Source: an uncultured Prevotella sp. (GTDB taxonomy: Bacteria > Bacteroidota > Bacteroidia > Bacteroidales > Bacteroidaceae). Taken from it: a stretch of 63,379 bases of DNA. A program made the position numbers and the translations under genes. The notes below the pieces were generated by a model, which did no database searches, was not told the DNA's origin, and saw nothing but the letters and a program-made list of their open reading frames with translations. The stretch is taken from contig ONQB01000016.1 in NCBI GenBank assembly GCA_900319905.1, positions 1 through 63,379 on the forward strand. Reading direction: 5' to 3'. Numbering within the stretch: the first letter of the stretch is position 1; every line of letters begins with the position of its first letter. Shown here piece by piece: positions 10,001 through 17,719 of the stretch.

Positions 10001-10538
10001 CACCATACAAGAAGCCGTCGCTGCTGATACCTAACGCGAGATAATAGCGTGTGGTCGTCGCAAGTGTGGTACGCGTCATGTTGGCATAGTCCACCGTACC
10101 CAACTCATAGGTATTATCGTCAGCCGTACGGAACTCTCCCCATGTCGTACCGTCTGAGGCGTGGGCAGTCTCGATGGCGACAAAGTTGATTTGGTCGGGT
10201 AGAGTTAGATTAACGGGATCACCTTCAGTCTTCCAAGTCTCTGTATTGATTTTATAAAGGGTTGCCGAGGGCGAAGTGAACCAGCCACCAGGAGTATAAT
10301 ACATGCCATAATAGACTCCATTCAGCCATGCGCAACCAGCGTTGAGCACGAAGTCGCTCGTTGTAAACAATGCTGTCTTGTCAAAAGGACGAGTTGACTG
10401 GTAGGAATAGACTCCGTATGGGGTGCTCCATGATTCCGACTGGCTGAGGAATCCCCAGAATTTTGAGTCTTGGGCATGAGCTTGCCATCCGACAGCCATA
10501 CTCAGCAGAATAAGGGACAGAAATCGTCGCATACGCAA
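7068..10538 (-). CDS. Large secreted multidomain protein (fibronectin III and choice-of-anchor J-like)
   Basis: A signal peptide (about residues 1-23, ending AHAQ) is followed by a beta-propeller-like N-terminal third, fibronectin type III modules (for example the PxxVKATLQDDTVARIEWSAP stretch) and two regions resembling the cleaved-adhesin/choice-of-anchor J fold (from about residues 475 and 840, each beginning Y-x-x-P-F/Y-x-x-x-F). A CARDB-like module and a sorting-tail motif (VYALDGKLVRA ... GGRKVQVK) follow. No catalytic motif was seen. It lies 5 bp before the LRR-C10 peptidase gene, so a surface adhesin or scaffold made together with the proteases is the likely role. Confidence 0.8.
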   Translation of the reverse strand: MRMRRFLSLILLSMAVGWQAHAQDSKFWGFLSQSESWSTPYGVYSYQSTRPFDKTALFTTSDFVLNAGCAWLNGVYYGMYYTPGGWFTSPSATLYKINTETWKTEGDPVNLTLPDQINFVAIETAHASDGTTWGEFRTADDNTYELGTVDYANMTRTTLATTTRYYLALGISSDGFLYGVDTAGDLYRISTSSGEEKLVGNTGIKIADENTDPKSCSTCGEIDPLTNEFYWPYYSGVYGDSVTMYKIDLATAAATKVGTLPDGDQIVGMVFPTMQAPDGAPAPASNITFDFDGAALAGKVSFTAPDTTASGEPLGGGLNYTLAANDSTYHGTVAPGAAVVVDVAAPKAGMLNVKVTLSNDKGSSLPVSASRWLGYDVPQQPRQVKATLQDDTVARIEWSAPDKGVHDGFLEGMTYDVCRVVGNDSTVIAAGISSLSANDTVRTGGYLKVTYGVRAHNHELEGAYGYSDVLLVKNAYAVPFEDKFDENTKRDYFTTIDANHDGITIFRHYSPAQWGGLIPEKDYHEMGYTASGATLKADDWFISPKIYLEAGVIYKFAVDARSSSPLNNDKQIMEVAMGTEATADAMIRRVMTPFTVSSVEAHTFVKEFTVERSGTYYMGIHVLTDPGMESLYFTNIHIDIATNPEAPDSVSHFAVEADPTGLLQAKVSFKAPTTTNAGYQLSKISRVEILRNDEVIDTETGIAPGQEVTYVDNSPANGYNSYFAVAYNDQGNGRRSEADTVYVGVDVPMPPTGLTIKDTGNGFSFAWNPVDTVGKNGWIVRPQDVSYSLRLLDDSYDYKEDISDTQDLYADYAIATDEGAQDLIRFGLVANNNAGESDYAYTRTLVGAPYNLPYSESFATGIGHGINWMEGDGVFAITTSESSDQDAGCVAYTPESDGETTSFNLGKMNMQTAVHPRLSFMLRHLLKEECVVVKVALPDGTECAVDTIYGRDGSDEWKSDTVALDAFAGGRYIIPKFVVTANSGHSVLLDKIVICDPYDTDLALDIDAPDTVQAGSPATVRLRVTNVGLKPVSNYRVDVLQGATLVATAKGMGMLKPGESDTLVVSPVIEGYDGESVLLKAQLFCPNDVYDGNDIATYVVVVHVDGTTGLHALSASHSHPVDVYALDGKLVRAKATSLKGLPQGIYLVGGRKVQVK

Positions 10539-10645
10539 AATATTTATGATTGGACTTCCCCTGCTCCCTCCCGACTACGGGCAAGCACCCGCGTGGGAGG
10601 GAGAAAAAGAAGGTGTGCTGAAAAAAGGTAAAAGCTGAAGCTGAA

Positions 10646-12226
10646 TTATCTCAGCACCACTTTCTTACCATTAATAATATAGATACCCTTCTGGGCAGGA
10701 CGGACCACTCTGCGTCCTTGCAGGTCAAAGATGTCAGTCTGTTTATTATCGACACGCAATGAACGGATGCCATCAGAGACCTTGCCTGTATAATAAGCAG
10801 TGTTGGCTGCCACCGAAGTGGGCAGAGCGAGGAAAGCTGGCTGACCATTGGTCAGCGACAGGGTCTTCATCTGTCCATTATTCTGCTGGGCAAACAATGT
10901 GCCTTCCAATACATTACCCTCTAACGGAGCCACCTCTTCATCCAAGGGTACCAATTGGTTGTTGACCAAATCCATAGACTTTGACCGGACCACTACAGCC
11001 GTGCGTGCAGGTATCTTGCCATCGGCGATCTCATGAAGCGTAGCCGCACCCGTCGTGCCATCTACCGCTGACACGGAGTAGACTTGTACGTCGGGCGACA
11101 GTACCTTGTAGGCGAAGTCTGTGCATAGTGTAGTATAATAGTAGCCGTCGTCTCCCTTCAAGCTGGATTGCGGAGCTACAGCAAAGGGAGAAGCATCATT
11201 CACCTCTTCAGGCTTCCAAATAATACGTTGTGTCTGTTCTGCCGTCAGCGATACGCCATTTGTACCAAAAGCATCGGGCAGCGGCTGGGGATACATGTCG
11301 CCATTCTCATCAGTGCAGAGAGCATAGATGTTGTCGGCCTGTGTATAATTGTAAAAGTAGTCGACCAAATTGTACATTTCCGACCCTACAGGATAGTCTT
11401 TGGCCACTTCGGCCAGGATACGCTCACAGGCCGACTGCCAAATGTCGAGCGTGTCGACATTGGTAACAGAACCATTGTTGGTAAGGATGGCGTTGATATA
11501 TGACTGAGCCTTCTTCATGTTGCCTATCCAAGCCGGTGTCTTGTACTCGATGGAATAGTTGCCCGAGAAATAAGTATCCTGTCCGTCTTCCGATGTCATC
11601 ATGAGCGGATGTAGATAGAGATGGAAGTCGGTGATGTCCCTCCATTGGGTAAGATAGCTCTTGCACCAAGCCCTGAAGTCATCCACCGTTGCCAAGTTGC
11701 TTGGATAGATGACACCAGAGAAAACACTCAACATGAGCAGCGTCTGATAGTTGTTCGTATAGATTTCTGGTACCTCGTCGTTGAGGAAGTGGGTGATGGC
11801 ACTGTCGCAGTAGTCTTTCAGCTTTGAGAAGTAAAGTGCATAGTCGGTACCCTGTATGCGGAAACTCTTCAAAGGATAGAACCCGCCCTTCCAACTATTG
11901 AGCGTCATGAGCTGTTGGAAGAGTTTCGAGTAGGTCGTTGCATCTATCTCTCCCCTGTTCAACTGCTCCTGAAGAGCCGTCATGTCATCGAGAAGGTTAT
12001 ACATCTTCGAAGATCTGATTTCTATCACTTGCGAGGCATCCGTAGGACTTACCATCGTGGCTCCGAGACTTCCCTGACTATAGGCAGTGAAATACAAGTT
12101 CTGATCTGGATTTGACAGACGGTAATAGGCGTTTATACTGTCTGGATAGCTGGTTCCCTGAGCTGCTGCGGCAAGGCTCTCAATCCCTACCATCAGCAAT
12201 AATACAAAGCGGTAAATTTTATTCAT
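10646..12226 (-). CDS. Secreted protein of unknown function with type IX-like C-terminal tail
   Basis: The N-terminus carries a signal peptide (MNKIYRFVLLLMVGIESLAAAAQ). The central part is rich in Tyr, Asp and Asn and looks mainly helical (about residues 70-300), followed by beta-rich sequence and the tail DIFDLQGRRVVRPAQKG ... NGKKVVLR. No known domain is recognised. It is the first gene of the minus-strand secreted cluster and is followed by the 1156-aa protein gene after 107 bp. The tail type is shared with all four downstream products, which suggests a common export route. Confidence 0.8.
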   Translation of the reverse strand: MNKIYRFVLLLMVGIESLAAAAQGTSYPDSINAYYRLSNPDQNLYFTAYSQGSLGATMVSPTDASQVIEIRSSKMYNLLDDMTALQEQLNRGEIDATTYSKLFQQLMTLNSWKGGFYPLKSFRIQGTDYALYFSKLKDYCDSAITHFLNDEVPEIYTNNYQTLLMLSVFSGVIYPSNLATVDDFRAWCKSYLTQWRDITDFHLYLHPLMMTSEDGQDTYFSGNYSIEYKTPAWIGNMKKAQSYINAILTNNGSVTNVDTLDIWQSACERILAEVAKDYPVGSEMYNLVDYFYNYTQADNIYALCTDENGDMYPQPLPDAFGTNGVSLTAEQTQRIIWKPEEVNDASPFAVAPQSSLKGDDGYYYTTLCTDFAYKVLSPDVQVYSVSAVDGTTGAATLHEIADGKIPARTAVVVRSKSMDLVNNQLVPLDEEVAPLEGNVLEGTLFAQQNNGQMKTLSLTNGQPAFLALPTSVAANTAYYTGKVSDGIRSLRVDNKQTDIFDLQGRRVVRPAQKGIYIINGKKVVLR

Positions 12227-12603
12227 AATTCATAATAAAAGATAAAGATTCAGTTGCAAAATTAGAGAAAAAAGCAAGAAAAACATATCGATTTTCGGAA
12301 TTTTGCATCTCGAAAAAAGAAAAATATTATCTGAGAAGCAAAAAGAAGAAGGGCCTGGCCGTTACTTTTGGGAAAGCATTGAAAAGCTAAAGTCTAACAC
12401 CAATGGCGATTGTTTGCTGTATTTTCTTAAAAAATCATCGTCATCCGCCTTCATCGTCCACCGCCCATGCCAATGACAAACTACTATCGAAGACATCCTA
12501 CGAGTCACTTTCGTGGGCGGCCAGCACCATTTTTTCCAATGGAATGACCGTTACGTGTCGTTTTTTTTGTAATTTTGCCTTTATCATTTTCAATAACGAC
12601 AGC
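12227..12603. other. Divergent intergenic region without an accepted gene
   Basis: This separates the minus-strand secreted cluster from rsmG. On the minus strand TAATTTTG at 12264-12257 fits a -7 box for the cluster. On the plus strand TAATTTTG at 12570-12577 fits a -7 box for rsmG. The -33 boxes are poor in both cases. The rsmG reading frame is open upstream to 12403, but that stretch looks non-coding and has no match to the family N-terminus. Nothing else is seen. Confidence 0.5.
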
Positions 12604-13230
12604 ATGCAGCTTATCAAGAAGTATTTCCCCGACCTCAGCGCCGACCAACTGAAGCAGCTGGAGGCACTCGACGGTCTCTACCGCGACTGGAACAGCAAGA
12701 TCAACGTCATCTCTCGCAAAGACATTGACAATCTCTACGAGCACCATGTGCTGCACTCTCTGGCCATCGCCAAGTTTCTGCACTTTAGGCCCGGCACGCA
12801 GGTGCTGGATTTCGGTACGGGTGGTGGCTTTCCGGGCATACCCCTGGCCATCTTGTTCCCGGATACGAAGTGGCGTCTCATCGACGGCACGGGCAAGAAG
12901 ATAAACGTGGCCAAAGCCGTAGCTGAAGGCATCGGCCTGACCAACGTGGAGGCGGTGCACCGACGCGGCGAGGACGAGCACGACAAGTTCGACTTCGTAG
13001 TGTCGCGCGCGGTGATGCCCCTGCCCGACCTGGTGAAGATCGTGCGCAAGAACATCAGCGGCAAGCAGCATGTGGCCAATGCCCTGCCCAACGGCATCAT
13101 CACACTCAAAGGCGGCAATATCGACGAGGAGATCAAGCCTTTCAGCAAGGTTGCGGAGGTGACGCCTGTGTCCAACTACTTCAGCGAGGAGTGGTTTAAG
13201 GAGAAATACATTATTTATCTGCCATTATAA
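12604..13230 (+). CDS. rsmG: 16S rRNA (guanine-N7)-methyltransferase RsmG
   Basis: RsmG methylates N7 of a conserved guanine in the 530 loop of 16S rRNA using S-adenosylmethionine. The protein shows the Rossmann SAM-binding motif FGTGGGFPGIPLAI, the upstream family segment NVISRKDIDNLYEHHVLHSL and the downstream SRAVMPLPDLV. The start chosen (ATG 12604, MQLIKKYFPDL) gives 208 residues, the family length; the frame is open further upstream but without homology. A -7 promoter motif TAATTTTG lies 27 bp before the ATG, which supports this start. The MBL-hydrolase gene follows after 18 bp. Confidence 0.95.
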   Translation: MQLIKKYFPDLSADQLKQLEALDGLYRDWNSKINVISRKDIDNLYEHHVLHSLAIAKFLHFRPGTQVLDFGTGGGFPGIPLAILFPDTKWRLIDGTGKKINVAKAVAEGIGLTNVEAVHRRGEDEHDKFDFVVSRAVMPLPDLVKIVRKNISGKQHVANALPNGIITLKGGNIDEEIKPFSKVAEVTPVSNYFSEEWFKEKYIIYLPL

Positions 13231-13248
13231 TAATTGAGGAATCATAAG

Positions 13249-13893
13249 ATGGAAGTAAAACGTTTTGTGTGCAACATGATCCGCGAGAACACTTATGTCG
13301 TGAGCGACGACACGCGTGAGGCCGTGATCATTGACTGCGGCGCCTTCTACGACATGGAGAAGGCTGCCATCAAACAATATATCGACGACAACCAACTGGT
13401 GCCCAAGCATCTCATCGCCACCCACGGACATGTGGATCACCACTTAGGCGACCGCTTCGTCTTTGACACATGGGGACTGAAGCCTGAAGTGGCCGGAGGT
13501 GACGAGGATCTCATGGAGCGCCTGCCGGAGCAAGCCAAGGAAATCTGCGGCGAGCAACTCACTGCCGACGACTTTGCGCCCGTGGGCCGCTACCTCACCC
13601 CTGCTGACACTATCGACTTCGGCCACAGCCGGCTGACACTTATCGACGCCCCGGGCCACTCTCCCGGCGGCACGGCATTTTACAGCGAGGCCGACAAGGT
13701 GCTGTTTACCGGCGACACGCTGTTCCGTGGCAGCATCGGCCGTACAGACCTCGAGGGCGGTTCGATGTTCCTCATCATCCAGAGCCTGCGCATGCTCTCG
13801 CAATTGCCCGATGACACGGTGGTCTATCCGGGTCACGGAGAGTCGACTACCATCGGTTATGAGGTGGCCTCCAACCCTTATCTCGACCGCTGA
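13249..13893 (+). CDS. MBL-fold metallo-hydrolase (glyoxalase II-like)
   Basis: A short metallo-beta-lactamase-fold hydrolase. The zinc-binding [11 protein letters not shown] motif, the GHSPGG histidine, the [16 protein letters not shown] segment and the final [10 protein letters not shown] histidine are all present, as in YcbL-type hydroxyacylglutathione hydrolase-like enzymes. It lacks the C-terminal substrate domain of true glyoxalase II, so a thioester hydrolase of unknown substrate is the safe call. ATG 13249 ([11 protein letters not shown]) is chosen over a TTG 15 bp upstream. It lies between rsmG and ruvC with short gaps and is probably co-transcribed. Confidence 0.9.
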   Translation: MEVKRFVCNMIRENTYVVSDDTREAVIIDCGAFYDMEKAAIKQYIDDNQLVPKHLIATHGHVDHHLGDRFVFDTWGLKPEVAGGDEDLMERLPEQAKEICGEQLTADDFAPVGRYLTPADTIDFGHSRLTLIDAPGHSPGGTAFYSEADKVLFTGDTLFRGSIGRTDLEGGSMFLIIQSLRMLSQLPDDTVVYPGHGESTTIGYEVASNPYLDR

Positions 13894-13951
13894 CGACATG
13901 ATGCCATCATCACTACAATCCATCGGGCAACAGACCAACAAGACGACCAAG

Positions 13952-14530
13952 ATGCACAAGGAGCGCATCATTCTCGGCATCGACCCTGGCACCAATGTCA
14001 TGGGCTATGGCATCCTGCGCGTGCTGGACACGAAGGCGAGCATGGTGGCAATGGGTGTCATCGACCTGCGCCCTTTGCACGATCCATACCTCAAGCTGGG
14101 CCGAATCTTCGAACGCGTGACGGGCATCATCGACGAATTTCTGCCCGACGAGATGGCCATCGAGGCGCCATTCTTCGGCAAGAACGTGCAGTCGATGCTC
14201 AAGCTCGGGCGCGCGCAAGGCGTAGCCATCGCGGCCGCCATCCACCACGACATCCCCATCCACGAGTATGCGCCACTGAAAATCAAAATGGCCATCACCG
14301 GACTCGGCCAAGCCTCTAAGGAACAAGTGGCGGGCATGCTGCAGCGACTGCTACATATCGATAAGGAGGAGATGCCGAAATTCATGGATGCCACCGACGC
14401 TCTCGGTGCGGCTTACTGCCACTACCTACAATTGTCTCGTCCTGACACGGGCGAACGCCACTATGGCTCTTGGAAGGAATTCGTGACTAAAAACCAAGCA
14501 AGAGTGTCTACACGAATCACAAAGAAATAG
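13952..14530 (+). CDS. ruvC: Holliday junction endodeoxyribonuclease RuvC
   Basis: RuvC resolves Holliday junctions with RuvAB during recombinational repair. The RNase H-fold acidic residues are visible: Asp11 in [13 protein letters not shown], Glu71 in [10 protein letters not shown], and Asp146/Asp149 in [17 protein letters not shown] 13952 is chosen because it places the first catalytic Asp at the family position; a methionine about 75 bp upstream is also in frame. Length is 192 aa, normal apart from a slightly extended C-terminus. It is the last gene before a 900-bp gene-free region. Confidence 0.95.
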   Translation: MHKERIILGIDPGTNVMGYGILRVLDTKASMVAMGVIDLRPLHDPYLKLGRIFERVTGIIDEFLPDEMAIEAPFFGKNVQSMLKLGRAQGVAIAAAIHHDIPIHEYAPLKIKMAITGLGQASKEQVAGMLQRLLHIDKEEMPKFMDATDALGAAYCHYLQLSRPDTGERHYGSWKEFVTKNQARVSTRITKK

Positions 14531-14582
14531 CCATGTCATTGATATACATCATAGCGGTCGACAATTAAGGACAGTTATTCCA

Positions 14583-14948
14583 GGGTGTATCAAAATTGGG
14601 GAAGTCCAGAAGTCCAGAAGTCAGGAAAGCTGTTGTGTGACCTACTTGCCACGTATTCCTTACAGACATTTATATTTTATGCACCGTAGGTGCAATTTTA
14701 CGCGAAGCGATTTTCGTCATGAATGGACACCGACCCCATAGGGGTGGGACTAAAGCTTACGGGATAGCCTACGAGCTTGCTCGTATGGTTATCCCGTAAG
14801 CTTTAGACCCAGAGCTCCATTGGGAGCGAAAGTCCGTGCATGACTATTTTCCTTAAATAGGGTGACGCATTGGCGAAGTCAAGACTTATGCATTTGACTA
14901 AACTCCCGGACTCCCGGACTTCTGGACTTCCCCATTTTTACTGAACCA
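14583..14948. repeat. MITE-like element with a nested insert, copy 2
   Basis: The left end (GGGTGTATCAAAATTGG then GAAGTCCAGAAG blocks) and the right part (ACTTATGCATTTGACTAA, then CCCGGACTTCTGGACTTCC) match the 150-bp element at 1181. About 240 bp of extra sequence lies between them. The insert contains small inverted repeats (TGCACCGTAGGTGCA; GACCCCATAGGGGTGGG) and a hairpin with two perfect 17-bp arms at 14750-14766 and 14790-14806 that enclose a smaller ACGAG/CTCGT stem. The right terminal repeat is decayed. No ORF is supported. Confidence 0.75.
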
Positions 14949-15074
14949 TAGTGTGATTTCCATAGCCAAATTTGTCCAATAAACTGACACTTTTTTAACA
15001 TTTGGGAACTGCATCGTTTTGAGTTGGAAATGGCTCAAAACAGAAGCTTTTGACCACGAAATCCGACTTTCCAT

Positions 15075-15190
15075 CGCAATCTCGGCGAGAAGGCATCACC
15101 TTTTCGCCGAAACGCCGATGCCATATCGGCGATATGCCAACGCTATATCGGCGATATGCCGCCACGATTTCGGCGATATAGCGAGGCCTT
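15075..15190. repeat. Dispersed short repeats with the core ATCGGCGATAT
   Basis: At least three spaced copies of ATCGGCGATA- or TTCGGCGATA-type words occur within about 110 bp, with related TCGGCGAGA and TTCGCCGAAACGCCGA. A similar cluster in the opposite orientation (GGAGTATCGCC words) lies at 41490-41590. Both lie downstream of a gene in sequence without ORFs. Spacing is irregular, and there is no cas gene, so this is not a CRISPR array. The rest of the 14.95-15.43 kb gap shows nothing recognisable. Confidence 0.6.
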
Positions 15191-15430
15191 TTTGACCATT
15201 TTCAAGGTCTGTCTCAATAAGCAGCTTTGCAATCATTTCACCACCAACGGATTACAAATCCACTCATTTTGGCGCTATTTTGAGTGAAAGGACGGCTGAC
15301 GATAAATATCGCAGCCACGAGAACGTTGCTGTAAAGATTTACGAATTATGAGAAAGGAGCGCAAGACATAAGTAATCATACAGATATGGCAGGAGTAAGC
15401 TACGATTGCTACATAGAATAAGGGGGGCTA

Positions 15431-16354
15431 CTACTCCCGCAGAAAACGGTCGACAACAATCTTTGCACGATCGTAGAGCTGCCGCTCATCCTCAGCCGTG
15501 ACCGGCGTCACGCCCTGCAGCGTACGTTGCAGGTGAAGTGCATAACCCGACGGACGCTGATGCAGACGCTCACGGAGCTGGAGATAACACTGTAGCTCAT
15601 AGGCGGCACGATGAGGATAGTGGTGGCGCAGACGGTCGGCAAGCTCAAGATGGTAACGCGACGCATACTCCGGCCGGCGCTGACTCACCACACCCATGCA
15701 GCAGAGGGCCACGCTCGTCTTCTCGTCACTCACCAACTTAGACAACTCAGCATAGAGGTAGCTGTCATGATAACGTCTGAGCAACCGCTTATACGTGGCA
15801 ATGGCCTGGTCGGTACGTCCCACAAGCGCATGCATCTGAGCAAGATGGCGCAGATTTTCCTTGTAGTAAGGCGACTTCTGAAAAGCTATACGGAAGAGGT
15901 CGGCCACCCGTTCGATGTATGCCGCATCACGATGCTTCAGGTCCTTAAGCAGATGGTTGACAACCTGTTGGCCAAGCGAGGGCACCTGATGACCCTGCAC
16001 CACATACGGTTGCCAGTCGTTCTCCTTCATGCGCTCAAAGTAAGGCATGAAATACAACAGGTTGAAATTCTCCACCTGCTTGTCCATGGCCAGTGCGGCA
16101 TTGATAATCGCCCTGTTGGCCATCGACAGACGGTCGTCGACATGTGGATAGAGCTTTACCAATTGGTAAAGCAAGCGCCGCGACTCATCCATCCGTTTCT
16201 CCTTCAGTCGCAGCTTCAGCAAATCATGCGTGCACCAGAACATGCACAAGTTGGTGTGCGGTCCCTGATGGACAGCATACAAGCGCACGATGGCCTGATA
16301 CGCCTCCTCGTAACGGCCCTCCTTGCGCATCTCAAATATGTCCCTTACTTCCAT
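15431..16354 (-). CDS. Helical-repeat (TPR-like) protein of unknown function
   Basis: A cytoplasmic protein without signal peptide or membrane segments. Paired helices recur throughout, for example EEAYQAIVRLYAVHQ near the N-terminus and ALVGRTDQAIATYKRLLRRYH near residue 190, as in TPR or HEAT-like scaffolds. No catalytic motif is seen. The start follows a promoter-like pair on the minus strand (TATATTTG at 16391-16384, TTG at 16414-16412). It stands alone between a repeat block and the Rpn nuclease gene, so context gives no function. Confidence 0.75.
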   Translation of the reverse strand: MEVRDIFEMRKEGRYEEAYQAIVRLYAVHQGPHTNLCMFWCTHDLLKLRLKEKRMDESRRLLYQLVKLYPHVDDRLSMANRAIINAALAMDKQVENFNLLYFMPYFERMKENDWQPYVVQGHQVPSLGQQVVNHLLKDLKHRDAAYIERVADLFRIAFQKSPYYKENLRHLAQMHALVGRTDQAIATYKRLLRRYHDSYLYAELSKLVSDEKTSVALCCMGVVSQRRPEYASRYHLELADRLRHHYPHRAAYELQCYLQLRERLHQRPSGYALHLQRTLQGVTPVTAEDERQLYDRAKIVVDRFLRE

Positions 16355-16383
16355 AGCTATTCGCGTTGTGGTGAATGAATGTT

Positions 16384-16414
16384 CAAATATAAGTGAAATA
16401 TCTCAATCCCACAA
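16384..16414 (-). promoter_or_regulatory. Bacteroidetes-type promoter for the TPR-like gene
   Basis: Read on the minus strand, TTG (16414-16412) is followed after 20 nt by TATATTTG (16391-16384). The start codon lies about 30 nt downstream. Confidence 0.55.
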
Positions 16415-16583
16415 CACTTTACCTCACTTTTCTTCGTCCGGCTCTGCTTTGCTCCTCTGTCATACACATATTGGTTGTCGCCAAGACATTAGCATGCGGA
16501 TTGATCCAAGGAAAAGAAAGGGTCCAACAAATAACATATTTGGATGGTAATAGCCATCCCGAGGTAGAGGCCTGGAGGCATGA

Positions 16584-17474
16584 TTAGAGCCTTTGAATTG
16601 CCTCTTCGGAAAGGCCCGTCGTTTCCTTGATAAGATCTATAGGAAGTCCTTTCAACTTCATTTTCTTGGCTATGGCTTCAGCAGTACGTTTTCCGCCTAT
16701 GTCCATACCTTGCTTCAGACCTTGCTTCAGACCTTGCTTAATGCCCTCTTCCTTGGCGGAGTCCATCCCATTTTTGATGTCGCGATAGGCATTGATGCTT
16801 TGTTCGTAGGCTTTGAGCTCCATAGGCTTGAACTTGGCTATCTCTGCGGTTTTGAAGAGCTTCTCAAACACACGGCCCTGCAACTCAGCAGGACGCTCAA
16901 GGAGGCGGGACAGATTCTTCAGGCAGAACAACCACTTGTCCAGAATAGTCTTGCATTGCTCTATCTCCAGATTGAAGTTGGCGAGCTCTACATAGATGTA
17001 AGTGAGCTTATTGTAAAAGACTTCCTTTTTCTTCGTGTCCATGAGCTTTACTTCTCTGAACACGCCGTCTTCACTTTCCTTGTCCTCCGGAAAGGTGAAG
17101 TTAAGGATACCGATGGTGTAGACGTCTTTCAGTTCGTAGTTCCAGTCACCTTTCTTGGCCTGCTCTGAGATGGGGAAAGTGGAATAATAAATCGAGCGGT
17201 CCTTGTAAAAGCTCTGATACACGTTCTGCATCTCTACGATGATGCGGCTACCGTCTTCCGTTGTGCAGTAAACATCAAAGACAGCTTTGCGCATGATCTC
17301 GTTGGTACCGAACTTCTCGACGTTGTTGTATTCCACGTTTTTGACGACGTGCTCGCCAGCCAGCACGGCATTGAGGAAGTTCACCAGCAAGTCACTGTTG
17401 AAAGGCGTACCGAATATACGTTTGAATCCGAAGTCGGTCAACGGGTTGATGTATCTTTCTCCGAAATGCTCCAT
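16584..17474 (-). CDS. Rpn-family recombination-promoting nuclease (PD-(D/E)XK)
   Basis: Members of this family are DNA endonucleases with a PD-(D/E)XK fold and a transposase-like ancestry. The N-terminus YINPLTDFGFKRIFGT is the family signature. The nuclease core shows FDVYCTTEDGSRIIVEMQN, carrying the Asp and the E-x-Q catalytic positions. The C-terminus has the usual helical tail with LKQG repeats and a closing TGLSEEAIQRL. ATG 17474 (MEHFGERY) is chosen because a promoter lies just upstream (17492-17522) and the longer reading frame to 17633 adds non-homologous sequence. Length 296 aa. Such genes are often multicopy and mobile in Bacteroidota. Confidence 0.9.
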   Translation of the reverse strand: MEHFGERYINPLTDFGFKRIFGTPFNSDLLVNFLNAVLAGEHVVKNVEYNNVEKFGTNEIMRKAVFDVYCTTEDGSRIIVEMQNVYQSFYKDRSIYYSTFPISEQAKKGDWNYELKDVYTIGILNFTFPEDKESEDGVFREVKLMDTKKKEVFYNKLTYIYVELANFNLEIEQCKTILDKWLFCLKNLSRLLERPAELQGRVFEKLFKTAEIAKFKPMELKAYEQSINAYRDIKNGMDSAKEEGIKQGLKQGLKQGMDIGGKRTAEAIAKKMKLKGLPIDLIKETTGLSEEAIQRL

Positions 17475-17491
17475 GTCATCATTTGTTTTCG

Positions 17492-17522
17492 CAAAGATAG
17501 GCTTTATGCCTGACATCTGCAA
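17492..17522 (-). promoter_or_regulatory. Promoter for the Rpn nuclease gene
   Basis: On the minus strand TTG (17522-17520), a 20-nt spacer and TATCTTTG (17499-17492) match the Bacteroidetes consensus and lie 18 bp before ATG 17474. This position rules out the longer ORF start at 17633. Confidence 0.65.
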
Positions 17523-17719
17523 GTTTTTCGCCTTGTTTTTCGGGTTGCCGGAAGAGAATTGGCCGCCTACGGGGTACCGCACAGGCCTCATACTATCAAG
17601 CAATAGTCCGTTGAGGGGACAAATGTTGCCCAATTACTTGCATATCTCAGAGAAATTGACGACTTTTGTCGTCGCAAAGACGACACAAGGCTCTGACCTT
17701 GACAATACCCAACGTGCTT

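Noticed and set aside
12403-12603. An N-terminal extension of RsmG of 67 residues
   Set aside because: The family begins at the ATG at 12604. The extension is not homologous and contains the promoter.
14531-15430. tRNA or small RNA gene in the large gap
   Set aside because: No cloverleaf with a GTTCGAATC-type T-loop was found. The hairpins present are explained by repeat elements.
17475-17633. Longer start for the Rpn nuclease
   Set aside because: The extra 53 residues precede the conserved family start, and a good promoter overlaps them.
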